Shown here one piece after another: positions 7,234 to 13,503 of a DNA stretch of 24,913 bases. The translations under genes and the position numbers were made by a program. The notes beneath the pieces were generated by a model, which was given only the letters and a program-made list of their open reading frames with translations, did no database searches and had not been told where the DNA came from. The stretch covers positions 1-24,913 of the IMG/VR virus record IMGVR_UViG_3300022929_002072; one strand, written 5' to 3'. The stretch is from a virus. Numbering within the stretch: position 1 is the stretch's first letter; every line of letters starts with the position of its first letter.

Positions 7234-7693
7234 AGACATTTTCAGGAGATGAGATATCGTAAGGATCTTCGCCATGATCATCACATTTCCCTTCTTCAGC
7301 GAACATTTGTTCTACTATACCATTATTTATAACAGCAGCGTATCTCCAACTTCTCGCTCCGAATCCCAAATTGTCTTTACGAACTAACATACCTAATTTT
7401 TCTGTTAGAATACCTGAACCATCAGCTATCCATTTTACATTAGCTATATCTTGATCAGCAAACCATTTACCCATAACGAAAGCATCATTTACTGAGACAC
7501 ATATAATGTCATCTATACCTTTTGATTGAAACATATCCCACATTGCTTCATATCCTGGTAATTGTTTTGTAGAACAGGTTGGTGTGAATGCACCTGGTAA
7601 TCCAAATAGAATAACTCTCCTATTTTGAAAGTATTCAGTAGTGTCTACAGTTGGATGTGGTGTTTGTGGTAGTGTTAAATTTTTGATATCCAT
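7220..7693 (-). CDS. Type II peroxiredoxin (Prx5 family)
   Basis: A 157-residue thiol peroxidase. The active site is Cys40 in LPGAFTPTCSTKQLPGYE, with the conserved Pro/Thr and the distal Arg in GFGARSWRYAA. Cys65 in IICVSVNDAFVM lies 25 residues later, the spacing of the resolving cysteine in plant-type PrxII, so a Grx- or Trx-recycled two-Cys mechanism is likely. Cys137 is extra. It reduces H2O2 and organic peroxides in the cytoplasm. The phage glutaredoxin at 211-456 could be its reductant. It has one of the best ribosome sites here (AAAGGAG, six bases before ATG), which fits strong expression. Peroxiredoxin would protect the infected cell or the radical-based ribonucleotide reductase from oxidants. 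Family call is firm; role inferred. Confidence 0.92.
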   Translation of the reverse strand: MDIKNLTLPQTPHPTVDTTEYFQNRRVILFGLPGAFTPTCSTKQLPGYEAMWDMFQSKGIDDIICVSVNDAFVMGKWFADQDIANVKWIADGSGILTEKLGMLVRKDNLGFGARSWRYAAVINNGIVEQMFAEEGKCDDHGEDPYDISSPENVYEKL

Positions 7694-7710
7694 AATATAC
7701 TCCTTTTAGT

Positions 7711-8277
7711 CTATCTCAAATCGTGACCTGAACAGATCATCATTTTGTTTTTGTCAATGTTATACATTCGAAAGAGTTTGACTCCGTACACTTTACCAAC
7801 AGGCTTTGCACCTGAATTGATTAATGTATCACCTCTTTCTGCATCGTAATTTTCATCTATGATCATATTTCTTCTTAGATGAAATGTTTTTTCAGTCTCT
7901 AATTTATCTATTGGTTCAAATTCTTCCAAAAGATCCTCAGGTATATAATCACCTTCTTTTAGATACTTGAAAACTTCTTTGTCTAGTTGTGTGCCTTTGA
8001 TGTTACAATGTTCTTTGATAAGAAACAAGGCTGCAGCGTATGATGCTAATCGATTCTTACCCATTGGTAATAGTTCGATTATTTTCTTTAGATTGAATAC
8101 TAGTCTATGTAGATAAGTGTAAGCGTCTTTCTTTTCTTTTGTATCAATTTTTACTGACTTATTTCTCTTACCTTTTTCGTCAATGATACCAAGTTTATAC
8201 GCTTCGTGATCTTCAAATTTAGTGGTTAATAATTTTAATACTCTGAAAACAATTACTGTATCTATTGCTCTTGACAT
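7711..8277 (-). CDS. Conserved marine-phage protein, unknown function
   Basis: A 188-residue protein without a recognised domain. The N-terminus (MSRAIDTVIVFRVLKLLTT) is hydrophobic-helical but not a clear signal or membrane span. A helical middle follows (AYTYLHRLVFNLKKIIELL, then RLASYAAALFLIKEH), then an acidic segment and a beta-like C-terminus (KVYGVKLFRMYNIDKNKMM). From memory, proteins starting MSRAID occur next to a MNIF-type partner in many marine T4-like phages, and that partner is the next gene here. The two genes abut exactly (TAA followed at once by ATG), so they form one coupled pair. No function can be given. Confidence 0.7.
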   Translation of the reverse strand: MSRAIDTVIVFRVLKLLTTKFEDHEAYKLGIIDEKGKRNKSVKIDTKEKKDAYTYLHRLVFNLKKIIELLPMGKNRLASYAAALFLIKEHCNIKGTQLDKEVFKYLKEGDYIPEDLLEEFEPIDKLETEKTFHLRRNMIIDENYDAERGDTLINSGAKPVGKVYGVKLFRMYNIDKNKMMICSGHDLR

Positions 8278-8649
8278 TTATAACTCTCTCATTCTTTTTG
8301 TTACTTCTTCGTCCAATGGAATTTCTAATTTCCACTTCTCATCAATATATCCTAAGTACAAAAGGCAAGTCTTTAGTGTCGGCCAAAACTCATCTTCAAG
8401 TTTGAACTCTAACATTCTAATTGTGTTATCTACACCAAAAAGATTACTCAACACGATAAGATGATTCAGAATCAGTCTTTCTCTCAACTCACCTGACTTT
8501 AGATATCTTTTTAAAAGTCTTTTTAGATACCTAAATCGTCTTATGTCTTCATAGAATTCTTCTGTAGAAGTACATTGTGGATTGTTATAGTGTCTTATCG
8601 CGAAAAGAGTAAAGTTCTCCTCGTTGAGTTCTTCAAATATATTCATCAT
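8278..8649 (-). CDS. Conserved marine-phage protein, partner of the next gene
   Basis: A 123-residue, all-helical looking, acidic protein (MNIFEELNEENFTLFAIRHY, IRRFRYLKRLLKRYLKS, LILNHLIVLSNLFGVDNTI). No domain recognised. It starts with two adjacent ATG codons (8649 and 8646) and has no Shine-Dalgarno sequence. Instead it follows a TTGAAC-N16-TATATA promoter by five or eight bases and a seven-base-pair hairpin. It is therefore likely to head a transcript that continues through the abutting 188-residue gene into peroxiredoxin. I recall this pair as conserved in marine T4-like phages, without a known role. Confidence 0.7.
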   Translation of the reverse strand: MMNIFEELNEENFTLFAIRHYNNPQCTSTEEFYEDIRRFRYLKRLLKRYLKSGELRERLILNHLIVLSNLFGVDNTIRMLEFKLEDEFWPTLKTCLLYLGYIDEKWKLEIPLDEEVTKRMREL

Positions 8650-8668
8650 GTAAGTATATAGTACTTAC
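8650..8668 (-). other. Seven-base-pair hairpin at the start of the 8278-8649 gene
   Basis: GTAAGTA (8650-8656) and TACTTAC (8662-8668) are perfect inverted repeats around a five-base loop, touching the first ATG of the gene. There is no following U-run, so it is not a standard terminator. It covers the TATATA box and the spacer end, so it could be an operator-like dyad or, if transcribed from upstream, an RNA hairpin at the start codon. Confidence 0.4.
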
Positions 8669-8682
8669 AAAAACTAGTTCAA
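8655..8682 (-). promoter_or_regulatory. Probable sigma70-type promoter, near-leaderless
   Basis: Minus strand: TTGAAC (8682-8677), a 16-base spacer, TATATA (8660-8655), then five bases and ATG ATG. The spacing equals that of the two perfect-consensus promoters in this window, and the short distance to the start codon matches those at 21.9 and 24.5 kb. The gene after it has no ribosome site, which supports a leaderless start. It lies at the boundary between the virion block and the peroxiredoxin-ACP-spanin block. The hexamers are imperfect, so confidence is moderate. Confidence 0.5.
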
Positions 8683-9069
8683 CTGAGCTTGGATCTTAAA
8701 ACTACCATGACCACTTGTCATGTAATCAATTTTCATTGACAAGTCTTCTGGTATAGTTGGTACTAAAACATGAGTTTCAGCTGGATCCATTTTTTCTCCA
8801 AATTGTGAAACAGGTAGTGTAAGTGAACCTTCACTGCCTGAAATTTCTGGTCTAGTTTCGAATGTAAGTCCTAATTGTTGTACTTTTCCTGCTAGTTGAG
8901 TTAAAGCTGCTTCAACACTCATAAATTCTTGATTAGAACAACCTTCTAACCACGCATTCACTCTTGTCTTTACATCTTCTTGATCAAGTCTATGAAAATC
9001 TGCTGGGATATCAGTTGATATCCCTCCAGACCCATTACTTTCTTTTACAAATGTTCTAAAAGATTTCAT
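8674..9069 (-). CDS. Putative head-packaged or structural protein with capsid-targeting-like N-terminus
   Basis: A 131-residue protein starting MKSFRTFVKESNGSGG. The first ten residues resemble the T4 capsid-targeting sequence MKTYQEFIAE, with Glu10 followed by Ser as a possible gp21-type cleavage point, then a Gly/Ser-rich stretch. The body has a helix (SVEAALTQLAGKVQQLGLTF) and beta segments (EGSLTLPVSQFG, THVLVPTIPEDLSMKIDYM). No enzyme signature was seen. It has a clean ribosome site (AGGA, seven bases before the ATG) and is the gene after the late-promoted SwmB-like structural gene, so late expression fits. Packaging into the head is inferred from the N-terminus only. Confidence 0.7.
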   Translation of the reverse strand: MKSFRTFVKESNGSGGISTDIPADFHRLDQEDVKTRVNAWLEGCSNQEFMSVEAALTQLAGKVQQLGLTFETRPEISGSEGSLTLPVSQFGEKMDPAETHVLVPTIPEDLSMKIDYMTSGHGSFKIQAQLN

Positions 9070-9082
9070 TATATTATCCTAA

Positions 9083-9676
9083 TTATGCTGTAACTGTTAA
9101 TGAACCAGCTGCTGTTCCAATAGCTGAACTATTAGTAATAGTAGCATTTGTTGAAGTTCCAGCATCTTTAATAGTACCAGAGTTCAAGTTCATTGCATTA
9201 GCACCGATTGTTAATACATCATCAGCATTTGTAGCTGCATCATCTGCTGCTATCGCTAGTGAGAATACAAGTTCATTAGTACCTGTACCTGAAGCGTATG
9301 CTAAGTTGTGTGGTCCACGACCTGTACCAGAACCTTCGTTTCCGTTAGTTACTGCTAAGTAAGGTGTTCCACTTCCTGTATCAACATCAACTGCTTCGTT
9401 AAATCTAGCTCTTACTGATAAAGTAAATCCATCAGATTTATCTGCAGCTGTTGTGATCCATTCGATTTCTGTTATGTCTGCTGAACCGATAGATGTTGTC
9501 AATGAACCAATGGCCACTAAAACTTCTGGTGTGGCACTTGTATTCCCATTACCAGACATTGTAGAACCTGCTTCAACTGTCCAACCTTTATCTGTAGCGT
9601 AGACTTCTTTCTTTTGTGCAGTAGTCAAATGTTTAGGTTTTGACTCGTCTGCGTCTGTTGCTCCCCATAGTGGCAT
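9083..9676 (-). CDS. Virion structural protein with SwmB-like Ig-fold domain
   Basis: A 197-residue protein. The N-terminus (MPLWGATDADESKPKHLTTA, then KKEVYATDKGWTVEAG) is of a kind I know from marine T4-like virion proteins. The C-terminal two thirds reads like one SwmB/bacterial Ig-like repeat: FTLSVRARFNEAVDV, GTPYLAVTNG, NLAYASGTGTNELVFSLAI, DDVLTIGANAMNLNSGTIKD. It is rich in Gly, Ser, Thr and Ala and has no cysteine. SwmB-like domains are found in large bacterial surface proteins, so this may be a surface-exposed capsid or tail decoration that touches the host or sugars. It has its own T4-type late promoter (TATAAATA at 9714-9721) and a GAGG ribosome site eight bases before the ATG, which suggests high late expression. 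Confidence 0.78.
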   Translation of the reverse strand: MPLWGATDADESKPKHLTTAQKKEVYATDKGWTVEAGSTMSGNGNTSATPEVLVAIGSLTTSIGSADITEIEWITTAADKSDGFTLSVRARFNEAVDVDTGSGTPYLAVTNGNEGSGTGRGPHNLAYASGTGTNELVFSLAIAADDAATNADDVLTIGANAMNLNSGTIKDAGTSTNATITNSSAIGTAAGSLTVTA

Positions 9677-9713
9677 TGTATTTTCCTCGTTTAAATAAAT
9701 TTAACTCTATATG

Positions 9714-9721
9714 TATTTATA
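9714..9721 (-). promoter_or_regulatory. T4-type late promoter
   Basis: The minus strand reads TATAAATA, the full T4 late-promoter box, 37 bases before the ATG of the SwmB-like structural gene. The box overlaps the stop codon of the gene upstream. In T4 such promoters need the gp55 sigma factor and the gp45 clamp, neither encoded here. The position just before a virion-type gene with a good ribosome site supports it. Confidence 0.7.
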
Positions 9722-10172
9722 CATTTAGAATCTTTACATACTTTTGAAAGGTCTTTTTATCCTTCTGCATGGCCTTTTGTACTTGTCCACGCTGAGCTGG
9801 TTTGACTCTTTCTAAGTTTTTGAGTATTCGTTCAGCATCTTTTTTAGATATCTTCACTTTACTCTTATCATCTAATTTAATTTCACTGCCTCCCCTTAGG
9901 TCAGCAGCACCTTTAATTTGAACAAAAACATTTCGATCAGCTGTACCTTGTTCACCTTTGTTACCTCGGTTATTAAAAGCATCTACAGCCGCTCTAGTTA
10001 TTAGTTCATCCTTAGCATCTTTGTATTTACCACCCATTTTGAGTGCTAATTTATCAATCATGCTAAGTAATTCTTTTTCAGACTTAGCTTGTCTGGTTAA
10101 TTTGTATAGAAGATTATTACCTGCTTGTGTAGGCATTCCCAAATCTGGTGCTCTCCTACCTTCATTAATCAT
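9717..10172 (-). CDS. Basic helical protein of unknown function, virion block
   Basis: The product is 151 residues from the ATG at 10172 (MINEGRRAPDLGMPTQAGNN). The frame is open to a TTG at 10193, but the ATG forms a TAATG overlap with the upstream stop, the coupling used throughout this window. It is lysine-rich and mostly helical (LLYKLTRQAKSEKELLSMID, KKDAERILKNLERVKPAQRG), with a central short segment RNVFVQIKGAADLRGGSEIK. No domain recognised. Charge and context, between a late-promoted structural gene and the large modular protein, suggest a DNA-associated internal or core protein, but this is a guess. Confidence 0.68.
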   Translation of the reverse strand: MINEGRRAPDLGMPTQAGNNLLYKLTRQAKSEKELLSMIDKLALKMGGKYKDAKDELITRAAVDAFNNRGNKGEQGTADRNVFVQIKGAADLRGGSEIKLDDKSKVKISKKDAERILKNLERVKPAQRGQVQKAMQKDKKTFQKYVKILNV

Positions 10173-10582
10173 TATTTTGCCGGATACGCCCAAGTCCCAG
10201 GTCTAAAAGGTGATGCGTAATCAGCATCCCAATCTAACTGAACATCTTGTGCTCTTGCTTTTTTATCTTTTGTCTTTTTAGCAATTTCCATAGCTACTTT
10301 ATTCATTTCTATAAATTCACCAGCTACTTCTACATCATTCTGATGCCCTATAGATATTATTGGACCATATTTTGGGTCCTTATAATACCGAGCTGTATTT
10401 CCTCCACCAGCTCTTCTTGTTAAACTTTTAGCTATTGGAAGCATTCTTTTCGCTTCTTTTTCATCTGAAAACACAATATCCATCTGTGCTATTTCATCAT
10501 CTCTTTTCAACTTTTTAAGATCCTTTTCAAGTTGTGATGTTTCAGTTATAAAATAACCTTGTCCAGGTGTTGTCCAACTCAT
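10172..10582 (-). CDS. Protein of unknown function, virion block
   Basis: A 136-residue protein, unrecognised. It begins MSWTTPGQGYFITETSQLEK, has charged helices (DLKKLKRDDEIAQMDIVFSD, EIAKKTKDKKARAQDV) and a Gly-rich turn (RRAGGGNTARYYKDPKYGP). The C-terminus (DYASPFRPGTWAYPAK) is rich in Pro and aromatics and could be a docking tail. The ribosome site is good (GGAG, six bases before the ATG). It is coupled to the basic protein gene downstream by TAATG, so the two are probably made in similar amounts. Confidence 0.68.
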   Translation of the reverse strand: MSWTTPGQGYFITETSQLEKDLKKLKRDDEIAQMDIVFSDEKEAKRMLPIAKSLTRRAGGGNTARYYKDPKYGPIISIGHQNDVEVAGEFIEMNKVAMEIAKKTKDKKARAQDVQLDWDADYASPFRPGTWAYPAK

Positions 10583-10592
10583 ATTATTCTCC

Positions 10593-11120
10593 CTATTTTG
10601 CCTTGATGTAACCCAACTTTCTCATTTTCTCACGAAAGTTAGTTCTTCTACCATCTATTTTTGTTTTTGAAGGATTAAGTTCTTCGTCTTTTGATTTTCT
10701 CTTATCACCTTCTTTAACTCGTCTTCTAGCACCATCTTGAGAAATCCATTCATCTGTTTCAGTTTTACCAGACCAGTTTTTGTCTATGTAATTATAAAAT
10801 TCTTTTTCTTTATCACCTGATAACTCAGCTGGTGATTTTACACCGAACTTTTTGAGTACTGATTGAAAGAATTTTTGATATTCTGTTTTCTCTTTTTCAG
10901 ATAACGCTTTGTAAAACTCATTATTGAATGCTTCATTAGCTAATCTCAACATTCTTTTTACTTCTGGATCATCTGATAATCCTTTTTTGATCTTTTCGAT
11001 AGCTTTGACAGCACCTGTATAGTTACCACCAACATATCTTTTATCGAATGCTATACCACCAGCCATTCTAACTAGTTTCTTTGGAAATTTTGCTTCTGTA
11101 ATTTGTCTGAATGTTTTCAT
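10593..11120 (-). CDS. Possible nested in-frame gene: capsid-targeted C-terminal module
   Basis: This is an internal start within the 729-residue gene. ATG 11120 (Met555) begins MKTFRQITEAKFPKK, the closest match in the window to T4 MKTYQEFIAEA. GAGG lies five bases before this ATG, and TTTAAATA, one mismatch from the T4 late box, lies 16 bases before it (11137-11144). Initiation here would give a separate 175-residue basic helical protein ending KMRKLGYIKAK. It may equally be the relic of an ancestral stand-alone gene now fused into the larger protein. I list it as a hypothesis. Confidence 0.35.
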   Translation of the reverse strand: MKTFRQITEAKFPKKLVRMAGGIAFDKRYVGGNYTGAVKAIEKIKKGLSDDPEVKRMLRLANEAFNNEFYKALSEKEKTEYQKFFQSVLKKFGVKSPAELSGDKEKEFYNYIDKNWSGKTETDEWISQDGARRRVKEGDKRKSKDEELNPSKTKIDGRRTNFREKMRKLGYIKAK

Positions 11121-12782
11121 ATCATCCTCATCTTCATATTTAAATGTGAATGACTTACCCGTGTGTTTATCTTTTACATTATAGGTGTTTTCACACATTT
11201 TTAGAATTGGACCTACAGCTTTCATACCATCAGGTTTTACAAATTCTATTTCTAATTCTGTTTCTAACGCTTCGTCTATTTGTGATCTAGTGTAAACAAT
11301 AGGATCCAACGGTTCATCTTCTACAACTGACTCTAATGCTAAAATCATTCTTTCTGTTTCTCTTTCATCAAATACATCATTTAGTTCTGATATATTATAT
11401 GTCAAGAAACCATTTTTACCTAGTGTTTTTTGTAATTGTTCTATTTGTAATTCTTGATCAGTAATCATACCGAAAGAATCACATGCTTCTACTATATCTT
11501 CTCTAGTAGCGTGTCTTACACCAAAACCTTCTGTCTCGATACCTAATGCTTTTGGATATGCTTGAGACTTTAATTTGAATGGTGATCTCTGTGCTGATTC
11601 TTTAGCTGATTGTAATTGTTCTGTTTGAGATTTACCTAATCTTTTTTGTCTATCTCTGAATGTTTCACCACTTTTTCCAATCGATAAGTTTCTTTCTCGT
11701 TCTTTCTTTCTTCTTTCTTGTTCTTTATCTGATTGTGCTTTTTTCTTAGCAGCATCCATAGCAGCGACATTTCTAGCTCTCTCAGCATCTCTCATTTTCT
11801 TTCTTCTGAGTTCGTCTTTTTCTCTTGGTGTTAGTTCTGAAGCTGGTTTTTTCTCTAACTCTGAATCTTCTTTCATAGCTTTAGAGATAGCTGCTCGTCT
11901 TTTCTTGAGATACTTATCAGAAGAATCTACATCACCGTCATTGTCGATATCAGCATCAGCTTTACCGACAGGATCTAATTTGTCAGCCATTAGATTTACT
12001 TTCATTGACCTACCAAGACCTCTTGGTTTAAGATTACCTGATTTTCTTTTCTTAGCAGACTCAGCTGGATTAGCTGTCATATTGTCTATCCACTTCTCTG
12101 GTGCATGTGTAATTTGATATTTAGCACCTTTCTTAAATTTAAGACCCCAAGGTTCTAAATGTTTAACTATTAAATTTCTTAAATCGTCTGTTTCAGCACC
12201 GTCCATTCCTTTTTCTACTCTTAGTAAGTCATCAAAGAAACCATCATCACCAAATATATTGTATATATTTTTAGCCATTCTCTTGGCATTATTTGGAGTT
12301 GGTTTTGATGGCATCTGTAAGAAACCTACTTGTAGATTATACAGTTTCTTATATGAATCGGGTATAGCCCATGTGCCTTCTTGAAGATTTTCTACTTCTT
12401 CATTGAGGTCATGATTAGTTTCTTCTTTCATACCCATGACTTTTTGTGCTAGTTTAACTAATGTCTGAACATTAGCTTTTTCCATTTTCTTCTTATTAGC
12501 ATCGTTTACTTTATCATATGCTTGTGTTATGACACTAGCAGTAAACATATCAACCATTACACCATTGACTTTCTTAGCACCTTTAGTTTTAACGATATCT
12601 TTTATACCATCTAAAGCTGAAGCTTCTGATAATTTTTGTTCTGCTACAACAGCTTTGTCTTTTGTATAACCCATTTTCTCAGCCTGCTGTTTGTATCTAG
12701 ATTTAGCAGGTTGTTTTTTTGTTACTTCTTCGATTGCCTTTCTCAGGTCTTTGAAGTCCGTGACTACTGTTGTATCTTTCAT
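10593..12782 (-). CDS. Large modular head/core-type protein with dockerin-like calcium loop
   Basis: A 729-residue, lysine- and glutamate-rich modular protein. Residues about 45-120 hold a module I associate with marine phage structural proteins (LSEASALDGIKDIV, VNGVMVDMFTASVITQAYD). Residues about 137-240 are a separate domain. Residues 278-289 form a perfect EF-hand/dockerin loop, D-I-D-N-D-G-D-V-D-S-S-D, inside GKADADIDNDGDVDSSDKYL. Residues about 300-400 are a long charged helix. At Met555 the sequence MKTFRQITEAKFPKK looks like a capsid-targeting N-terminus, followed by a helical module (GAVKAIEKIKKGLSDDPEVK). Motifs of the form [LI]-x-E before Ala or Gly at residues 51-54, 133-136 and 561-564 could be prohead-protease sites. 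That suggests a scaffold or internal polyprotein cut during maturation. The whole reading is inference; the ORF is certain. Confidence 0.8.
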   Translation of the reverse strand: MKDTTVVTDFKDLRKAIEEVTKKQPAKSRYKQQAEKMGYTKDKAVVAEQKLSEASALDGIKDIVKTKGAKKVNGVMVDMFTASVITQAYDKVNDANKKKMEKANVQTLVKLAQKVMGMKEETNHDLNEEVENLQEGTWAIPDSYKKLYNLQVGFLQMPSKPTPNNAKRMAKNIYNIFGDDGFFDDLLRVEKGMDGAETDDLRNLIVKHLEPWGLKFKKGAKYQITHAPEKWIDNMTANPAESAKKRKSGNLKPRGLGRSMKVNLMADKLDPVGKADADIDNDGDVDSSDKYLKKRRAAISKAMKEDSELEKKPASELTPREKDELRRKKMRDAERARNVAAMDAAKKKAQSDKEQERRKKERERNLSIGKSGETFRDRQKRLGKSQTEQLQSAKESAQRSPFKLKSQAYPKALGIETEGFGVRHATREDIVEACDSFGMITDQELQIEQLQKTLGKNGFLTYNISELNDVFDERETERMILALESVVEDEPLDPIVYTRSQIDEALETELEIEFVKPDGMKAVGPILKMCENTYNVKDKHTGKSFTFKYEDEDDMKTFRQITEAKFPKKLVRMAGGIAFDKRYVGGNYTGAVKAIEKIKKGLSDDPEVKRMLRLANEAFNNEFYKALSEKEKTEYQKFFQSVLKKFGVKSPAELSGDKEKEFYNYIDKNWSGKTETDEWISQDGARRRVKEGDKRKSKDEELNPSKTKIDGRRTNFREKMRKLGYIKAK

Positions 12783-12786
12783 TTTA

Positions 12787-13062
12787 TTAGTTTGAGTTGA
12801 TTGCTACACCAACAGCCATAACAGCTGCGTTTGCTGCGAATAATTTATCGGAAGGGTCTTTCTGAATGATGGCTTCTTGTTGACCATCAAGTGTGAATGT
12901 ACCTATATCAGTACCACCAGATTGTTCTAATGTTACTAAATGTTCTGTGCCTACAGCTGCTGTATTAAACAGTCTAACATATCTGCTTGACCCAATATTA
13001 GATGCTGCACCTGTATTTGTACCTAGTGCTGCTTCAGTTGTAATTGGTTTCCAAGGTCCCAT
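12787..13062 (-). CDS. Small virion-type protein
   Basis: A 91-residue protein (MGPWKPITTEAALGTNTGAA) rich in Gly, Ala and Thr with beta-strand pattern (SSRYVRLFNTAAVGTEHLVT, IGTFTLDGQQEAIIQKDPSD) and no Cys. I recall similar short proteins in marine phage virion clusters. The fold may be a small beta-sandwich that decorates the capsid or tail, but this is not shown. It has the most elaborate late promoter in the window (two TATAAATA-like boxes in tandem) and an AGGAG ribosome site eight bases before the ATG, which predicts very high late expression as for a high-copy virion component. Confidence 0.72.
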   Translation of the reverse strand: MGPWKPITTEAALGTNTGAASNIGSSRYVRLFNTAAVGTEHLVTLEQSGGTDIGTFTLDGQQEAIIQKDPSDKLFAANAAVMAVGVAINSN

Positions 13063-13086
13063 GGTTTTTATCTCCTAATTATAATG

Positions 13087-13102
13087 TATTTATGTATTTA
13101 TA
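13087..13102 (-). promoter_or_regulatory. Tandem T4-type late promoter boxes
   Basis: The minus strand reads TATAAATA (13102-13095) directly followed by CATAAATA (13094-13087), then AGGAG and the ATG of the small virion-type gene at 13062. The first box is the full T4 late consensus, and the second differs by one base. The doubled box may raise strength or give two start points eight bases apart. A TATAAT follows but has no matching -35, so I read this as a late and not a sigma70 promoter. Confidence 0.72.
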
Positions 13103-13107
13103 ATTCT

Positions 13108-13494
13108 CTACTCTTGAACACCATCATGTTCTCGGTGTTCGTCCATTAATTCTTGTTCTATTCTTAAAACATCACTATCTTGTTGATATAATGTTCTCCA
13201 TTCCCATATTAAAGAGTCATAAGCTGTGTTTGTTTCTCTATTAGCTGTTGGAAATGTGTCTGTTTGTTTATTTTCTGGTATTAAAAATTGATGTTTTTGT
13301 GATCCTAATTTTTGTGAATTGTCCCAATCATATTCTTTAACATTTATTGTTGGTTCAGCATCATCAAAGTTTTCTCTAACGAATCTATCTTTCATAGCTA
13401 TTGGTTCTTTGTAACATTCAATATCTATGTCTATAGCGTACGCTTCATCCATAGCGTTTCTTAAAATTGTTTCTTTATGTCTTATTATTAACAT
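13108..13494 (-). CDS. Protein of unknown function, virion block
   Basis: A 128-residue acidic protein (MLIIRHKETILRNAMDEAYA at the start). It has a middle region with aromatic turns (NVKEYDWDNSQKLGSQKHQF) and a C-terminal helix (SLIWEWRTLYQQDSDVLRIE). The composition and the WxWRxxYxxD-like pattern remind me of small tail-assembly or tail-fibre chaperone proteins, but I cannot confirm that. The ribosome site is good (AAGGA, eight bases from the ATG, in the recurring AGGATAATATA context). It sits between a putative virion protein gene upstream and a late-promoted small virion gene downstream. Confidence 0.66.
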   Translation of the reverse strand: MLIIRHKETILRNAMDEAYAIDIDIECYKEPIAMKDRFVRENFDDAEPTINVKEYDWDNSQKLGSQKHQFLIPENKQTDTFPTANRETNTAYDSLIWEWRTLYQQDSDVLRIEQELMDEHREHDGVQE

Positions 13495-13503
13495 ATATTA
13501 TCC

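Noticed and set aside
7324-7331. Full TATAAATA late box inside the peroxiredoxin gene
   Set aside because: It is formed by ordinary codons (Val-Ile-Asn-Asn). A start for the HNH gene at 7284 would lie 39 bases downstream, so it might be used, but that start is not favoured by family alignment; not listed as a feature.
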